From JAWWPG01 sp963820035 (GTDB lineage Bacteria > Actinomycetota > Actinomycetes > Propionibacteriales > Nocardioidaceae): a stretch of DNA of 64,000 nt. The translations under genes were made by a program, and so were the position numbers. Positions 18,894 through 27,878 of the stretch are shown here, in pieces (within the stretch, counting starts at the first letter, position 1; each line of letters starts with the position of its first letter). Location of the stretch: assembly GCA_963820035.1 (NCBI GenBank), contig CAWFYK010000004.1, forward strand, positions 496,001-560,000. Reading direction: 5' to 3'. The notes under the pieces were generated by a model. That model had not been told where the DNA came from. It did no database searches and saw only the letters and a program-made list of their open reading frames with translations.

Positions 18894-19199
18894 CCGTCAG
18901 GTTCTTCCCGCCGAACCGTCAGGTTCTTCCCGCCGAACCGTCACGTTCTTCCCGCCGAACCGTCACGTTCTTCCCGCCGAACCGTCACGTTCTTCCCGCC
19001 CAACCGTCAGGTTCTTCCCGCCCAACCGTCACGTTCTTCCCGCCGAACCGTCACGTTCTTCCCCCCGAACCGTCACGTTCTTCCCCCCGAACCGTCACGT
19101 TCTTCCCCCCGAACCGTCACGTTCTTCCCCCCGAACCGTCACGTTCTTCCCCCCGAACCGTCAGGTTCTTCCCGCCGAGCGGTCAGGTTCTTCCGGCCG
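18891..19199. repeat. Family B tandem array B2a (14 units of 22 nt)
   Basis: Fourteen head-to-tail 22-nt units with core ACCGTCACGTTCTTCCC run without spacers and decay after 19199. Variation is ordered: GTCAGG occurs at both ends, GTCACG in the middle, and units 8-12 end in CCCCCC, as expected from local unit duplication. GAAC-CGTCAC-GTTC inside the unit is a small inverted repeat. The array is upstream of metY. The inverted array B2b lies about 270 bp further on. Confidence 0.95.
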
Positions 19200-19472
19200 A
19201 GCCGTCCGATTCTCCGTACGGCGTCCGGCTGATCGAGGCGCCGGGACACCCGGCGTCCCGGTTCTCCCAGGATGCGTCAGTCCCGCGGGTCGTCGGTCGT
19301 CTCCCACGCACAGAATGCCGTCGGTAGTCCATGCGGCGACCGATGGACAACCCGTACGGTTCAACCTCCAGACGTCCCGCCTGATCGGGCGCAATCGTGG
19401 CCAAAGGCGCGGACGTCGTACTCGGTCACCCGGACGGCCGCGAGATTGCGGTCATGCGCAGGTGTCCCGGAC
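19200..19472. other. Intergenic spacer between two inverted family B arrays
   Basis: About 270 bp with no credible gene, tRNA or known RNA. Short open frames here have no domain or ribosome site. It is bounded by inverted arrays as in the family C composites, but I see no similarity to the family C spacers. Confidence 0.6.
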
Positions 19473-19604
19473 GGAAAGAACCTGACGGCGGTTCGGCGGT
19501 AAGAACCTGACGGCTCGACCGCAACAACCTGACGGCTCGACCGCAACAACTTGACGGCTCGACCGCAACAACCTGACGGCTCGACCGCAACAACCTGACG
19601 GCTC
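19473..19604. repeat. Family B tandem array B2b (6 units, inverse orientation)
   Basis: Six 22-nt units, the first two close to the family consensus (AAGAACCTGACGG) and the other four of a local variant (CGCAACAACCTGACGGCTC). The array ends 7 nt from the stop of the AlkZ-like gene and reads away from that gene in the usual orientation. Confidence 0.92.
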
Positions 19605-19611
19605 GACCGGA

Positions 19612-20760
19612 CTAGGACGGCCAGGGGGCGATCGTGACGTCGGTGACGGACAGCGCGAGGACGGCACCGACGGCAGCAGCCGGCTCGGTCAGGTCAGCCG
19701 GGTCGAGCAGCGCCTCGCCGGGAAAGAGCCGCACGTCGATGGTCCCGTCGCCACCCCCGCTTCGGGTCAGTCGCCACGTCCCCCGCAACCGCCCGTCGAG
19801 AAGCACGGTGGGTGAGTGGACGCCGTTGGCCTTGCTCCACGACAGACCCAACAGCTCGGGCTCGGCGAAGCGGTAGCGTCCCGCCGGGGCGTAGCCGAGC
19901 ACGAGCGCGTCGAACTCCGGCAGCAGCCGCACCCCGAGGTCCGCGAAACCGGCTCGTGGCGGATCTGCCAGGTCGAGGAAGCTGTGCCCGTCCGGTCCCG
20001 GGCGTACGACGACCTCCTCGCCGAGCGCCTCCACGGCTGCGTCGACCTGTCGGAGCCCGGCCCCGCTCCACCACGCGAGGTCCTGGCGCGTGAGGGGACC
20101 GGCCGACCCGAGGTGCGACCGGACCAAGGCGACGAGTGCCTGCTGCGCGTCCATCGCCTCCTCACCGAGCTCGAACCGGGCAGCCCGGTAGACCACCTCC
20201 GCCTGGCTCGCCCACCCGCCGGACCGGGGCCGCCGGAGCATCGCCGGATGCCCGCGGAAGGCATAGCGCCCGATCTGCTGCCCGGTCGCCGTCGCGGAGT
20301 CCCGCTTCCCCCGCGCTCCGAGCCAGCCGCGCATGTGGGTCTCGAGCGCATCGTGGGTTGCCCAGCCCGCGGCCGTCTGCTCCTCCAGCTCGGCGCGAAA
20401 GTCCGCGAGCTCCGTGTCGTCGAGCAGCAGGGTACGGCGCCACAGCGGCGCCAGCGCGCGCGCCGCGACCGGGGACAGCACAGCATGCTCGGCGCGCGTC
20501 GACGTGTGCACCGTCCCCCGGAGGCTGGTGGACCTGACCAGCCCCAGGGATTCGTGCGCTGCCGTCACGGTGTCGTACGACGCTCCAGGCAGCCGCGCCG
20601 CCACCCCGAGGAACGGCGCGCGGGCCGACTGCGCCTGGATCGCGCCGATCCGTCGTACCGTCTCGACGACCGCAGCCTCACCACGACCACGGACGCGGGG
20701 GAACTGCCGCCGGAGCGTCTCGGCGCCTAGGGTCTCCCACGTCCACGCCCGCGCCCCCAC
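19612..20760 (-). CDS. AlkZ-like winged-helix DNA glycosylase family protein
   Basis: 382 aa from GTG 20760. It matches the HTH_42/AlkZ family: IGAIQAQSARAPFLGVAARL near residue 38 includes Gln42-Ala-Gln44, the position of the catalytic Q-x-Q motif of interstrand-crosslink glycosylases. GLVRSTSLRGTVHTST follows, and the C-terminal GVHSPTVLLDGRLRGTWRL is typical. Such enzymes unhook DNA crosslinks, often from self-made antibiotics, but many relatives are untested. It lies 17 nt downstream of aconitase and is probably co-transcribed with it. Confidence 0.82.
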   Translation of the reverse strand: MGARAWTWETLGAETLRRQFPRVRGRGEAAVVETVRRIGAIQAQSARAPFLGVAARLPGASYDTVTAAHESLGLVRSTSLRGTVHTSTRAEHAVLSPVAARALAPLWRRTLLLDDTELADFRAELEEQTAAGWATHDALETHMRGWLGARGKRDSATATGQQIGRYAFRGHPAMLRRPRSGGWASQAEVVYRAARFELGEEAMDAQQALVALVRSHLGSAGPLTRQDLAWWSGAGLRQVDAAVEALGEEVVVRPGPDGHSFLDLADPPRAGFADLGVRLLPEFDALVLGYAPAGRYRFAEPELLGLSWSKANGVHSPTVLLDGRLRGTWRLTRSGGGDGTIDVRLFPGEALLDPADLTEPAAAVGAVLALSVTDVTIAPWPS

Positions 20761-20777
20761 TGCTATGCCTTGCCGGC

Positions 20778-23609
20778 TCAGCGGTTGCGGATGCTGCGCA
20801 GGACGTAGTGCATGATTCCGCCGTGCCGGAAGTAGCCGAGCTCGCCGGGGGTGTCGATGCGCACGACCGCGTCGAACTCGACGTCGGACGAGCCGCCCGT
20901 CGCCTTGACCTTGACGGTCTCCGGCTTGTCCCCGTCGTTCATCGCTTCGATCCCGGTGATCTGGAACGTCTCCTCGCCGCTCAGTCCGAGCGACTCGGCG
21001 TTCTCGCCCTCGGGATACTGGAGCGGAAGCACTCCCATCCCGATCAGGTTCGAGCGGTGGATGCGCTCGTAGGACTCGGCGATCACGGCGCGGGCACCCA
21101 GCAGTGCGGTGCCCTTGGCCGCCCAGTCACGCGACGAACCAGAGCCATACTCCTTGCCAGCAAGGATGACGAGCGGCGTGCCGGCGGCGGCGTAGGCCTC
21201 GGAAGCCTCGTAGATCGACGTCACCTCACCGTCGCTGGCGAAGTTGCGGGTGAAGCCTCCCTCCGTGCCGGGGGCCAGCTGGTTGCGCAGCCTGATGTTG
21301 GCGAAGGTCCCGCGCACCATCACCTCGTGGTTGCCCCGCCGCGAGCCGTAGGAGTTGAAGTCCCGCGGCTCGATGCCGTGCTCCGACAGGTAGGTCCCCG
21401 CCGGCGAGTCTCGCTTGATGGCGCCCGCCGGTGAGATGTGGTCCGTGGTCACGGAGTCGCCCAGCTTGGCCAGCACCCTGGCGTCGTGGACATCTTCCAG
21501 CGGGGCTGGCTCCTGCGGCATGTCGTCGAAGTACGGCGGCTTCCGGACATACGTCGACTCCGGGTCCCAGGCGAACGTGGCACCCTCCGGCGTCGGCAAT
21601 GACGTCCAACGCTCGTCGCCGGCGAACACGTCGGCGTAGTCCTTGGTGAACATGTCGGACGTGATGGCGCTCGCGACGATCTCGTCGACGTCAGCCGGTG
21701 CCGGCCAGATGTCCGTGAGGAAGACGTCCGCTCCGGAGGCGTCCTGCCCCAGCGGCTCGTTGACGAGGTCGATGTCCATCGTCCCGGCCAGCGCATAGGC
21801 CACCACCAGCGGCGGCGATGCGAGGTAGTTGAGCTTGATGTCGGGGTTGATGCGGCCTTCGAAGTTGCGGTTGCCGGAGAGGACGGCGGCCACGGCGAGG
21901 TCCGACTGGTTGACGGCCGCGCTCACCTCGGGGATCAGCGGCCCGGAGTTGCCGATGCACGTCGTGCAGCCGTAGCCGACCAGGTTGAAGCCGAGCTTCT
22001 CGAGGTACGGCGTCAGCCCGGCCCGCTCGTAGTAGTCCGTGACGACCTTCGACCCGGGAGCCAGCGTCGTCTTCACCCAGGGCTTGCGCGTCAGGCCCTT
22101 ATCGACGGCGTTCTTGGCCAGTAGCGCCGCTCCGATCATGACCGACGGGTTGGAGGTGTTCGTGCACGACGTGATCGCGGCGATCGCCACGGCACCGTGG
22201 TCGAGCTCGAACGTGGTGCCGTCGTCGAGCGTCACAGCCACCGGGTTGCGGCGCCGGTCCTTGCCGCGGTCGCCGGCCGGGACCTGCTCGACAGGTGGGG
22301 GCGACCCGTTGCCGTTCGCGTGGGAGGGCGGGTCGCTGGCAGGGAACGACTCGGCCGACGCCTCGTCGTAGCCGGTCTCCTCGTCGTCGGCGTCAGCGAC
22401 ATAGTCCCCCAGCACCGAACGGAAGGCCGACTTCGCGTCGGTGATCGAGATACGGTCCTGAGGACGCTTCGGGCCGGCGATGGACGGTACGACGGTGGAC
22501 AGGTCGAGCTCGAGGCGCTCGGAGTAGCGCGGCTCGGCGTCGGGGTCGTGCCAGAGGCCCTGCTCCTTGGCGTAGGACTCCACCAGGGCGAGCTGCTGGT
22601 CGTCGCGACCGGTCAACCGCAGGTAGGTCAGGGTGGCGTCGTCGACCGGGAAGATGGCGATCGTCGACCCGTACTCGGGAGACATGTTGCCGATCGTCGC
22701 GCGGTTGGCCACCGGCACCGACGACACGCCAGTGCCGTAGAACTCGACGAACTTCCCCACGACGCCGTGTTTGCGCAGCATCTCCGTGATGGTGAGCACC
22801 AGGTCGGTGGCGGTGGCACCGGCCGGCAGCTCCCCGGACAGCTTGAACCCGACAACCCGCGGGATGAGCATGGAGACCGGCTGGCCGAGCATGGCGGCCT
22901 CTGCCTCGATGCCGCCGACACCCCAGCCGACCACGCCCAGACCGTTGACCATGGTGGTATGCGAATCGGTGCCGACACACGTGTCCGGGAAGGCAACCGG
23001 CAACCCGCCGCCGGACGTCGAGTCACGCACGTAGACGACTTTGGCCAGGTGCTCGATGTTGACCTGGTGCACGATGCCGGTCCCGGGCGGAACGACCTTG
23101 AAGTCGTCGAAGGCGCCCTGACCCCACCGCAGGAACTGGTAGCGCTCCTTGTTGCGGTCGTACTCGAACTCGACGTTGCGCTGGAACGATGCCGAGGTGC
23201 CGAAGACGTCGGCGATGACGGAGTGGTCGATGACGAGCTCAGCAGGCGCGAGCGGGTTGATCGCCGTCGGGTCACCACCGAGGTCACTCATCGCCTCGCG
23301 CATCGTCGCGAGGTCCACGATGGCCGGAACCCCGGTGAAGTCCTGCATGATCACGCGGGCCGGTGTGTACTGGATCTCCTTGCTGGGTTCGCTTTCCGGG
23401 TCCCAGCCAGCCACGGCCCTGACGTCGTCGGCGGTGATGTCGCTGCCGTCCTCGGTGCGCAGCAGGTTCTCGAGCAGGATCTTCAGGCTGTAGGGCAGGC
23501 TCGCCACGTCGAGACCCTCATCCGATACGGCGGAGAGCCGGTAGATCTGGTATGACCGGTCGCCGACGTCCAACGTGCCCTTGGCCCCGAAACTGTCAAC
23601 GTTGCTCAC
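20778..23609 (-). CDS. acnA: Aconitate hydratase
   Basis: 943 aa. It interconverts citrate and isocitrate in the TCA cycle. The [4Fe-4S] ligands are Cys482 (ITSCTNTSNPSV) and Cys548/Cys551 (YGCTTCIGNSG). GSGSSRDWAAKGTALLG marks the C-terminal swivel domain. Residues ~404-452 are a low-complexity acidic and Pro/Gly/Asn-rich insertion (ESFPASDPPSHANGNG) before the cluster domain, which bacterial AcnA enzymes outside actinobacteria generally lack. A perfect 18-bp palindrome about 95 bp upstream probably controls it. Confidence 0.97.
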   Translation of the reverse strand: MSNVDSFGAKGTLDVGDRSYQIYRLSAVSDEGLDVASLPYSLKILLENLLRTEDGSDITADDVRAVAGWDPESEPSKEIQYTPARVIMQDFTGVPAIVDLATMREAMSDLGGDPTAINPLAPAELVIDHSVIADVFGTSASFQRNVEFEYDRNKERYQFLRWGQGAFDDFKVVPPGTGIVHQVNIEHLAKVVYVRDSTSGGGLPVAFPDTCVGTDSHTTMVNGLGVVGWGVGGIEAEAAMLGQPVSMLIPRVVGFKLSGELPAGATATDLVLTITEMLRKHGVVGKFVEFYGTGVSSVPVANRATIGNMSPEYGSTIAIFPVDDATLTYLRLTGRDDQQLALVESYAKEQGLWHDPDAEPRYSERLELDLSTVVPSIAGPKRPQDRISITDAKSAFRSVLGDYVADADDEETGYDEASAESFPASDPPSHANGNGSPPPVEQVPAGDRGKDRRRNPVAVTLDDGTTFELDHGAVAIAAITSCTNTSNPSVMIGAALLAKNAVDKGLTRKPWVKTTLAPGSKVVTDYYERAGLTPYLEKLGFNLVGYGCTTCIGNSGPLIPEVSAAVNQSDLAVAAVLSGNRNFEGRINPDIKLNYLASPPLVVAYALAGTMDIDLVNEPLGQDASGADVFLTDIWPAPADVDEIVASAITSDMFTKDYADVFAGDERWTSLPTPEGATFAWDPESTYVRKPPYFDDMPQEPAPLEDVHDARVLAKLGDSVTTDHISPAGAIKRDSPAGTYLSEHGIEPRDFNSYGSRRGNHEVMVRGTFANIRLRNQLAPGTEGGFTRNFASDGEVTSIYEASEAYAAAGTPLVILAGKEYGSGSSRDWAAKGTALLGARAVIAESYERIHRSNLIGMGVLPLQYPEGENAESLGLSGEETFQITGIEAMNDGDKPETVKVKATGGSSDVEFDAVVRIDTPGELGYFRHGGIMHYVLRSIRNR

Positions 23610-23703
23610 TGCTCAGACTCCTTCACCGATGTGGTCTCACTGTCATCGTTCACCAGCCGCTGACACCGCACCACCCGAGGCGGAGCAGGGCGCTCAGTGC
23701 AAC

Positions 23704-23721
23704 TATCTTGATATCAAGATA
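23704..23721. promoter_or_regulatory. Perfect 18-bp palindrome upstream of acnA
   Basis: TATCTTGATATCAAGATA is a perfect palindrome and one of the most A/T-rich spots in the window. It lies 95 bp upstream of the acnA start and 18 bp beyond the end of the permease gene, so it belongs to acnA. The form suits a dimeric MarR- or TetR-type regulator. No regulator gene is adjacent, and I do not recognise the binding protein. Confidence 0.75.
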
Positions 23722-23738
23722 CATTACCACGCCGTCGG

Positions 23739-26291
23739 TCAGGTGTCGTCGTCCGGATCCCCTCGCCCGCGTCGTCGGCCGTCCGGCCGCTCGTCGTCAT
23801 CGTCGCGGGCTCGCCGCCGGCGCCGCGCCGAGCCGTCGCTCTCGTCGGCGCCGCTCCCCCGACCCGGTCGGCCCTGGCTGGAGCCTCCCTGCGGCCCGCC
23901 ACCCGCGTCGCCCGGAAGTGCCCCGGGGTCGTCCTGGCCACGTCGGCGCCTCTGCCGCTGCCCGCCCCGGCCACCCGCGGCCGGACTCTCATCACGTGCG
24001 CCGCCGCGCTCACGGCCGCCGCCGTCCCGATCGCCATCGTCGCGACCACCACCACCGCCGCTGCGCCGGCGGCCACTCCGGCCCGCGTCCTGCTGCTGTG
24101 CCGGGTCGCCCGGACCTCGACGACGCCGCGCGCGCCGACCCGATCCCTCGGGTGAGCCGTCTCCGGCTGCCGTCGCCACCGACTCTGCCGACGCGGGCGG
24201 CTCGTCGACGACGGTCTGGCTTGCGACCACGGACTCGGCCGCGGGTGGCGCGTTGCGTTTGGCGGCCCGCTTGCCGGGCAACCGAGCCGGCCCCCGCCGT
24301 ACGCTGCCCACGACCGCGGTCGGACGTTCGAGCCGCCGCTCGGCGAGTGCCGAGGACCTCAGCTGGAAGGGCACGGACGTCACCATCACACCAGGCGTGA
24401 AGAGCAACCTGCCCTTCAGCCGAAGGGCGCTCTGGTTGTGCAGAATGTGCTCCCACCAGCGGCCGACGACGTACTCCGGGATATAGACCATCACCACGTC
24501 ACGGGGGCTCTTCCGCCGGAGCACCCGGACGTAGTCGAGCACGGGCTTGGTGATCTCCCGGTACGGCGACGCGAGGACCTTGAGCGGGACCGAGACCCCT
24601 TCGGTGTCCCATGCCTGCAGCAGGTTGGCCGTCGCGTCGTCGTCGACGTCGACGGTGATCGCCTCCAACGTGTTGGGCCGCGACGCCTTCGCGTAGGCCA
24701 GGGCTCTGAGCGTCGGCCGGTGCACCTTCGAGACGAGCACCATCGCGTGGATGCGCGACGGAAGCGCTGCGTCCTCGTCGGCCGCCTCGAGCTCGTTGGC
24801 CACCCGGTCGTAGTGGTGCCGGATGCCTTTCATCAGGAAGAACAGGCCGATCATCGCGAGGATCGCGATCCAGGCGCCATGCAGGAACTTGGTGATCAGC
24901 ACGACCACCAGCACGATCGCCGTGACGGTGAGCCCGATCGCGTTGATGACACGGCTGCGCTGCATGTGGCGCCGCTTCTGCGGGTCCTGCTCCAGCCGCA
25001 GCAGCCCTGTCCAGTGCCTGATCATGCCGGTCTGGCTCGTCGTGAACGACACGAAGACGCCCACGATGTAGAGCTGGATCAGCTTCGTGACCTCGGCGTC
25101 GAACGCGTAGATCAGGATGATGGCGAAGCCGGCCAGCAGCAGGATGCCGTTGGAGAACGCCAGCCGGTCGCCGCGCGTGTGCAGTTGGCGGGGCAGGTAG
25201 CCGTCGCGGGCCAGGATCGAGGCGAGGACCGGGAAGCCGTTGAAGGCGGTGTTGGCGGCCAGCACCAGGATGACGCCGGTGGCGGCAGCGACGATATAGA
25301 AGCCGAGCGGGAAACCGTTGAAGATCCCCTTGGCCAGCTGACCGATGATCGGGTCCTGCGTGAAGCTCTCTGGCATCACCTGTCCCTGCGGGTTGACCAG
25401 CCGAACGCCATTGCCGACGTCGGCGAGCCGCACGCTCATGAGGTTGCCGAGGATCAGGATCGAGAGAGCCATGGTGACGGCGACGGTGCCGAGCAGCAGC
25501 AATGTCGTGGCCGCGTTCTTCCCTTTGGGCTTGCGGAACGCCGGCACTCCGTTGCTGATCGCCTCGACACCGGTCAGGGCGGCTGACCCGGAGGCAAAGG
25601 CACGTAGCACAAGGAAGGTGACGGCCAGGCTCCCGAACCCGCCGGTGAGATGCTCGGTGCCCTTGATCGTGTAGTCGGCCAGCTCGGAGTTGGGCAGGTT
25701 CCCGGCGAAATAACGGATGAACCCATAGAGCGACATCGCCAGGATCGAGAACATGAAGATGTACGTCGGCACGGCGAACGCCGTACCGGACTCCTTCACG
25801 CCGCGCAGGTTCATCGTCATCAGGAAGAGGGTCGCGCCGATGGCGAGCCACTTCTCGTGCCCCTGCAACGGCTCGACAGCCGCGGCGGCGTACTGGGCGG
25901 CCGATGAGATCGACACGGCGACGGTCAACACGTAGTCGACCATCAGCGCGCTGGCGACCGTCAGCCCGGCGGTCTTGCCGAGGTTGACGGTCGCGACCTC
26001 GTAGTCGCCGCCACCGGACTGGTAGGCCTGAACGTTCTGCCGGTACGACGCCACCACGGTCAGCATGACGAGGGCGACCGCGATGCCGATCTTCCAGGAC
26101 ACCGTATAGAAGGCGAGCCCGGCCGCCGAGAGCGTCAGAAAGATCTCGTCAGGCGCATAACCGACAGACGACAGGGCGTCGCTGGCGAACACCGGCAACG
26201 CGATCCGCTTGGGGAGGAGAGTCTCCCCAAGCTGGGTGTTGCGCAGCTTGCGCCCGATCACCAGGCGCTTGCCGACATCGCGGATGCCCAC
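23739..26291 (-). CDS. APC-superfamily (KimA-like) permease, probable potassium transporter, with a long Arg/Gly tail
   Basis: 850 aa. Residues ~25-510 have about twelve hydrophobic segments with APC features (PVFASDALSSVGYAPDEIF, QSGGGDYEVATVNLGKTAGL). Residues ~515-660 are a soluble USP-like domain (HAMVLVSKVHRPTLRALAYAK; RDVVMVYIPEYVVGRWWEH), as in KimA-type potassium importers. The last ~190 residues are low complexity, rich in Arg, Gly, Asp and Gln (RRRRGPGDPAQQ; GRRRSGGGGGRDDG) and surely disordered. It is divergent from two TrkA-domain proteins, which suggests nucleotide-gated potassium uptake. An amino-acid substrate cannot be ruled out. Confidence 0.82.
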   Translation of the reverse strand: MGIRDVGKRLVIGRKLRNTQLGETLLPKRIALPVFASDALSSVGYAPDEIFLTLSAAGLAFYTVSWKIGIAVALVMLTVVASYRQNVQAYQSGGGDYEVATVNLGKTAGLTVASALMVDYVLTVAVSISSAAQYAAAAVEPLQGHEKWLAIGATLFLMTMNLRGVKESGTAFAVPTYIFMFSILAMSLYGFIRYFAGNLPNSELADYTIKGTEHLTGGFGSLAVTFLVLRAFASGSAALTGVEAISNGVPAFRKPKGKNAATTLLLLGTVAVTMALSILILGNLMSVRLADVGNGVRLVNPQGQVMPESFTQDPIIGQLAKGIFNGFPLGFYIVAAATGVILVLAANTAFNGFPVLASILARDGYLPRQLHTRGDRLAFSNGILLLAGFAIILIYAFDAEVTKLIQLYIVGVFVSFTTSQTGMIRHWTGLLRLEQDPQKRRHMQRSRVINAIGLTVTAIVLVVVLITKFLHGAWIAILAMIGLFFLMKGIRHHYDRVANELEAADEDAALPSRIHAMVLVSKVHRPTLRALAYAKASRPNTLEAITVDVDDDATANLLQAWDTEGVSVPLKVLASPYREITKPVLDYVRVLRRKSPRDVVMVYIPEYVVGRWWEHILHNQSALRLKGRLLFTPGVMVTSVPFQLRSSALAERRLERPTAVVGSVRRGPARLPGKRAAKRNAPPAAESVVASQTVVDEPPASAESVATAAGDGSPEGSGRRARRRRGPGDPAQQQDAGRSGRRRSGGGGGRDDGDRDGGGRERGGARDESPAAGGRGGQRQRRRRGQDDPGALPGDAGGGPQGGSSQGRPGRGSGADESDGSARRRRRARDDDDERPDGRRRGRGDPDDDT

Positions 26292-26420
26292 GCACGGATG
26301 CTAGACCACTGAGGCGTGGAGACGGACGACGCGCTCGCTCACGCCCGAGAGCGATGAGGCCCGAAGCAGTCGGACGCGACCCTCGCCTCGGCTAAGCCGG
26401 TCGATCCCGGCGTGAACGTG

Positions 26421-26426
26421 TAGCGT
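26421..26426 (+). promoter_or_regulatory. Candidate -10 box for the TrkA pair
   Basis: TAGCGT fits TANNNT about 60 nt upstream of the first TrkA gene, inside the 195-bp divergent region shared with the permease. No convincing -35 element is visible. Confidence 0.3.
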
Positions 26427-26486
26427 CTGGAGCGACGGGCCCGACCGGGTCCGCCGTCGTCTGGAGCCACGACCTGGAAGGCAACC

Positions 26487-27146
26487 GTGCACGTCGTCAT
26501 CATGGGGTGTGGCCGGGTGGGCTCGACACTCGCGCTCTACCTCGAGGATCGCTCCCACACCGTGTCGATCATCGACGCCAACCCGGAGGCGTTCCGGCGG
26601 CTGGGTCCGAAGTTCGCCGGTGACAAGGTGACCGGATACGGCTTCGACCGCGTGGTCCTGCGTAACGCGGGCATTGAGGATGCCGAGGCCTTCGCCGCCG
26701 TCAGCAGCGGGGACAACTCCAACATCATCGCTGCCCGGGTGGCCCGCGAGATGTTCGGACTCGACAACGTCGTGGCCCGCATCTACGACCCGCGTCGCGC
26801 CGCCGTCTACCAGCGGCTCGGCATCCCGACGGTCGCCACCGTCCGATGGACCGCGGACCAGATCCTGCGGCGGCTGTTGCCCGAGGGGTCGGAGCCGGAG
26901 TGGCGCGACGCGTCGGGGATGATCCGCATCGCCGTGGTGCCGGTGCCCGAGTCGTGGGTCGGCGCCAAAGTGCACACCCTTGAGACGACGGGCGCCAAGG
27001 TGGCGTTCCTTACCCGCCTCGGTGAGGCCATGATGGCCGACCACAACCTGGTGCTGCAGGACGGCGACGTCCTGCACCTGGTGATGACCGAGAAGGACGC
27101 CTCTGCCGTGATGGGCGCCATCGACCACGGACCCGAGGAGGCCTGA
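26487..27146 (+). CDS. ceoB: TrkA-family potassium uptake regulatory protein (first of pair)
   Basis: 219 aa from GTG 26487, with GGAAGG 6-7 nt upstream. N-terminal RCK/Rossmann nucleotide-binding fold (VVIMGCGRVGSTLALYLED, then SIIDANPEAF with the acidic residue that binds the ribose), DNSNIIAARVAREMF, and a C-terminal TrkA-C domain (VGAKVHTLETTGAKVAFLTR). It overlaps the next gene by 1 nt. The symbol follows the M. tuberculosis CeoB/CeoC pair, which has the same arrangement. It likely gates the divergent permease in response to NAD(H) or cyclic nucleotides (inference). Confidence 0.88.
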   Translation: MHVVIMGCGRVGSTLALYLEDRSHTVSIIDANPEAFRRLGPKFAGDKVTGYGFDRVVLRNAGIEDAEAFAAVSSGDNSNIIAARVAREMFGLDNVVARIYDPRRAAVYQRLGIPTVATVRWTADQILRRLLPEGSEPEWRDASGMIRIAVVPVPESWVGAKVHTLETTGAKVAFLTRLGEAMMADHNLVLQDGDVLHLVMTEKDASAVMGAIDHGPEEA

Positions 27147-27835
27147 TGCGCGTCGCAATCGCCGGGGCCGGAGCCGTCGGACGATCGGTTGCCGCCGAGC
27201 TGCTCGACAACGGTCACGAAGTGCTGCTCATCGACAAGGACCCCCGCGCCATCAAGGCCGACAGCGTCCCCAACGCCGAGTGGCTGCTGGCCGACGCGTG
27301 CGAGCTCTCGTCGCTCGACGAGGCCGATCTCCAACGCTGTCATGTCGTCATCGCTTCCACCGGCGACGACAAGGCCAACCTGGTGATCTCGCTTCTCGCG
27401 AAGACCGAGTTCGCGGTCCCCCGTACCGTCGGCCGGGTCAACCATCCGGCCAACGAGTGGTTGTTCAACGACTCCTGGGGCGTCGACGTCTCCGTCTCCA
27501 CGCCACGCATCATGTCCGCGCTCGTCGAGGAGGCTGTCTCCGTCGGCGACGTCGTTCGGCTCTTCACGTTCCGCCAGAGCAACACCAACATCGTCGAGAT
27601 CACCTTGCCGGACTCCTCGCCATACGTCGGCACCCAGCTTCGCGAGGTCGAGTGGCCGCGCGACGCGGCCCTGGTCGCTGTTCTTCGTGACGGCCACGTG
27701 CACCAGCCGGACCCGGACGCCACCCTCGAAGTCCACGATGAGCTGCTGTTCGTGGCCACCCCGGAGACCGAGGAGGATCTCGCCGACATGCTCGCCCCGC
27801 ACGGCGACGACTCGTTGCCCCTCACCCGTCTCTGA
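27146..27835 (+). CDS. ceoC: TrkA-family potassium uptake regulatory protein (second of pair)
   Basis: 229 aa. RCK domain (VAIAGAGAVGRSVAAELLDNG, LLIDKDPRAIK, ASTGDDKANLVISLLAKTEF) followed by a TrkA-C domain (VVRLFTFRQSNTNIVEITL to ELLFVATPETEEDLADML). The start overlaps the previous stop (TGATG), and the two proteins probably form a heteromeric ring. The first family C repeat unit begins on the last base of its stop codon. Confidence 0.88.
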   Translation: MRVAIAGAGAVGRSVAAELLDNGHEVLLIDKDPRAIKADSVPNAEWLLADACELSSLDEADLQRCHVVIASTGDDKANLVISLLAKTEFAVPRTVGRVNHPANEWLFNDSWGVDVSVSTPRIMSALVEEAVSVGDVVRLFTFRQSNTNIVEITLPDSSPYVGTQLREVEWPRDAALVAVLRDGHVHQPDPDATLEVHDELLFVATPETEEDLADMLAPHGDDSLPLTRL

Positions 27836-27878
27836 TCATCCGAGAGTTTCGGCACCACCATCCGAGAGTTTCGGCACC
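27835..27878. repeat. Family C tandem array C1-left (2 units of 22 nt)
   Basis: Two units with CCATCCGAGAGTTTCGGCAC (first unit one change) start at the final A of the ceoC stop codon and read away from the gene. CCGA-GAGTT-TCGG within each unit is a short inverted repeat. Confidence 0.9.

Noticed and set aside
18891..19199. CRISPR array
   Set aside because: The 22-nt units are directly adjacent with no unique spacers, have ordered variants, and no cas genes are present.
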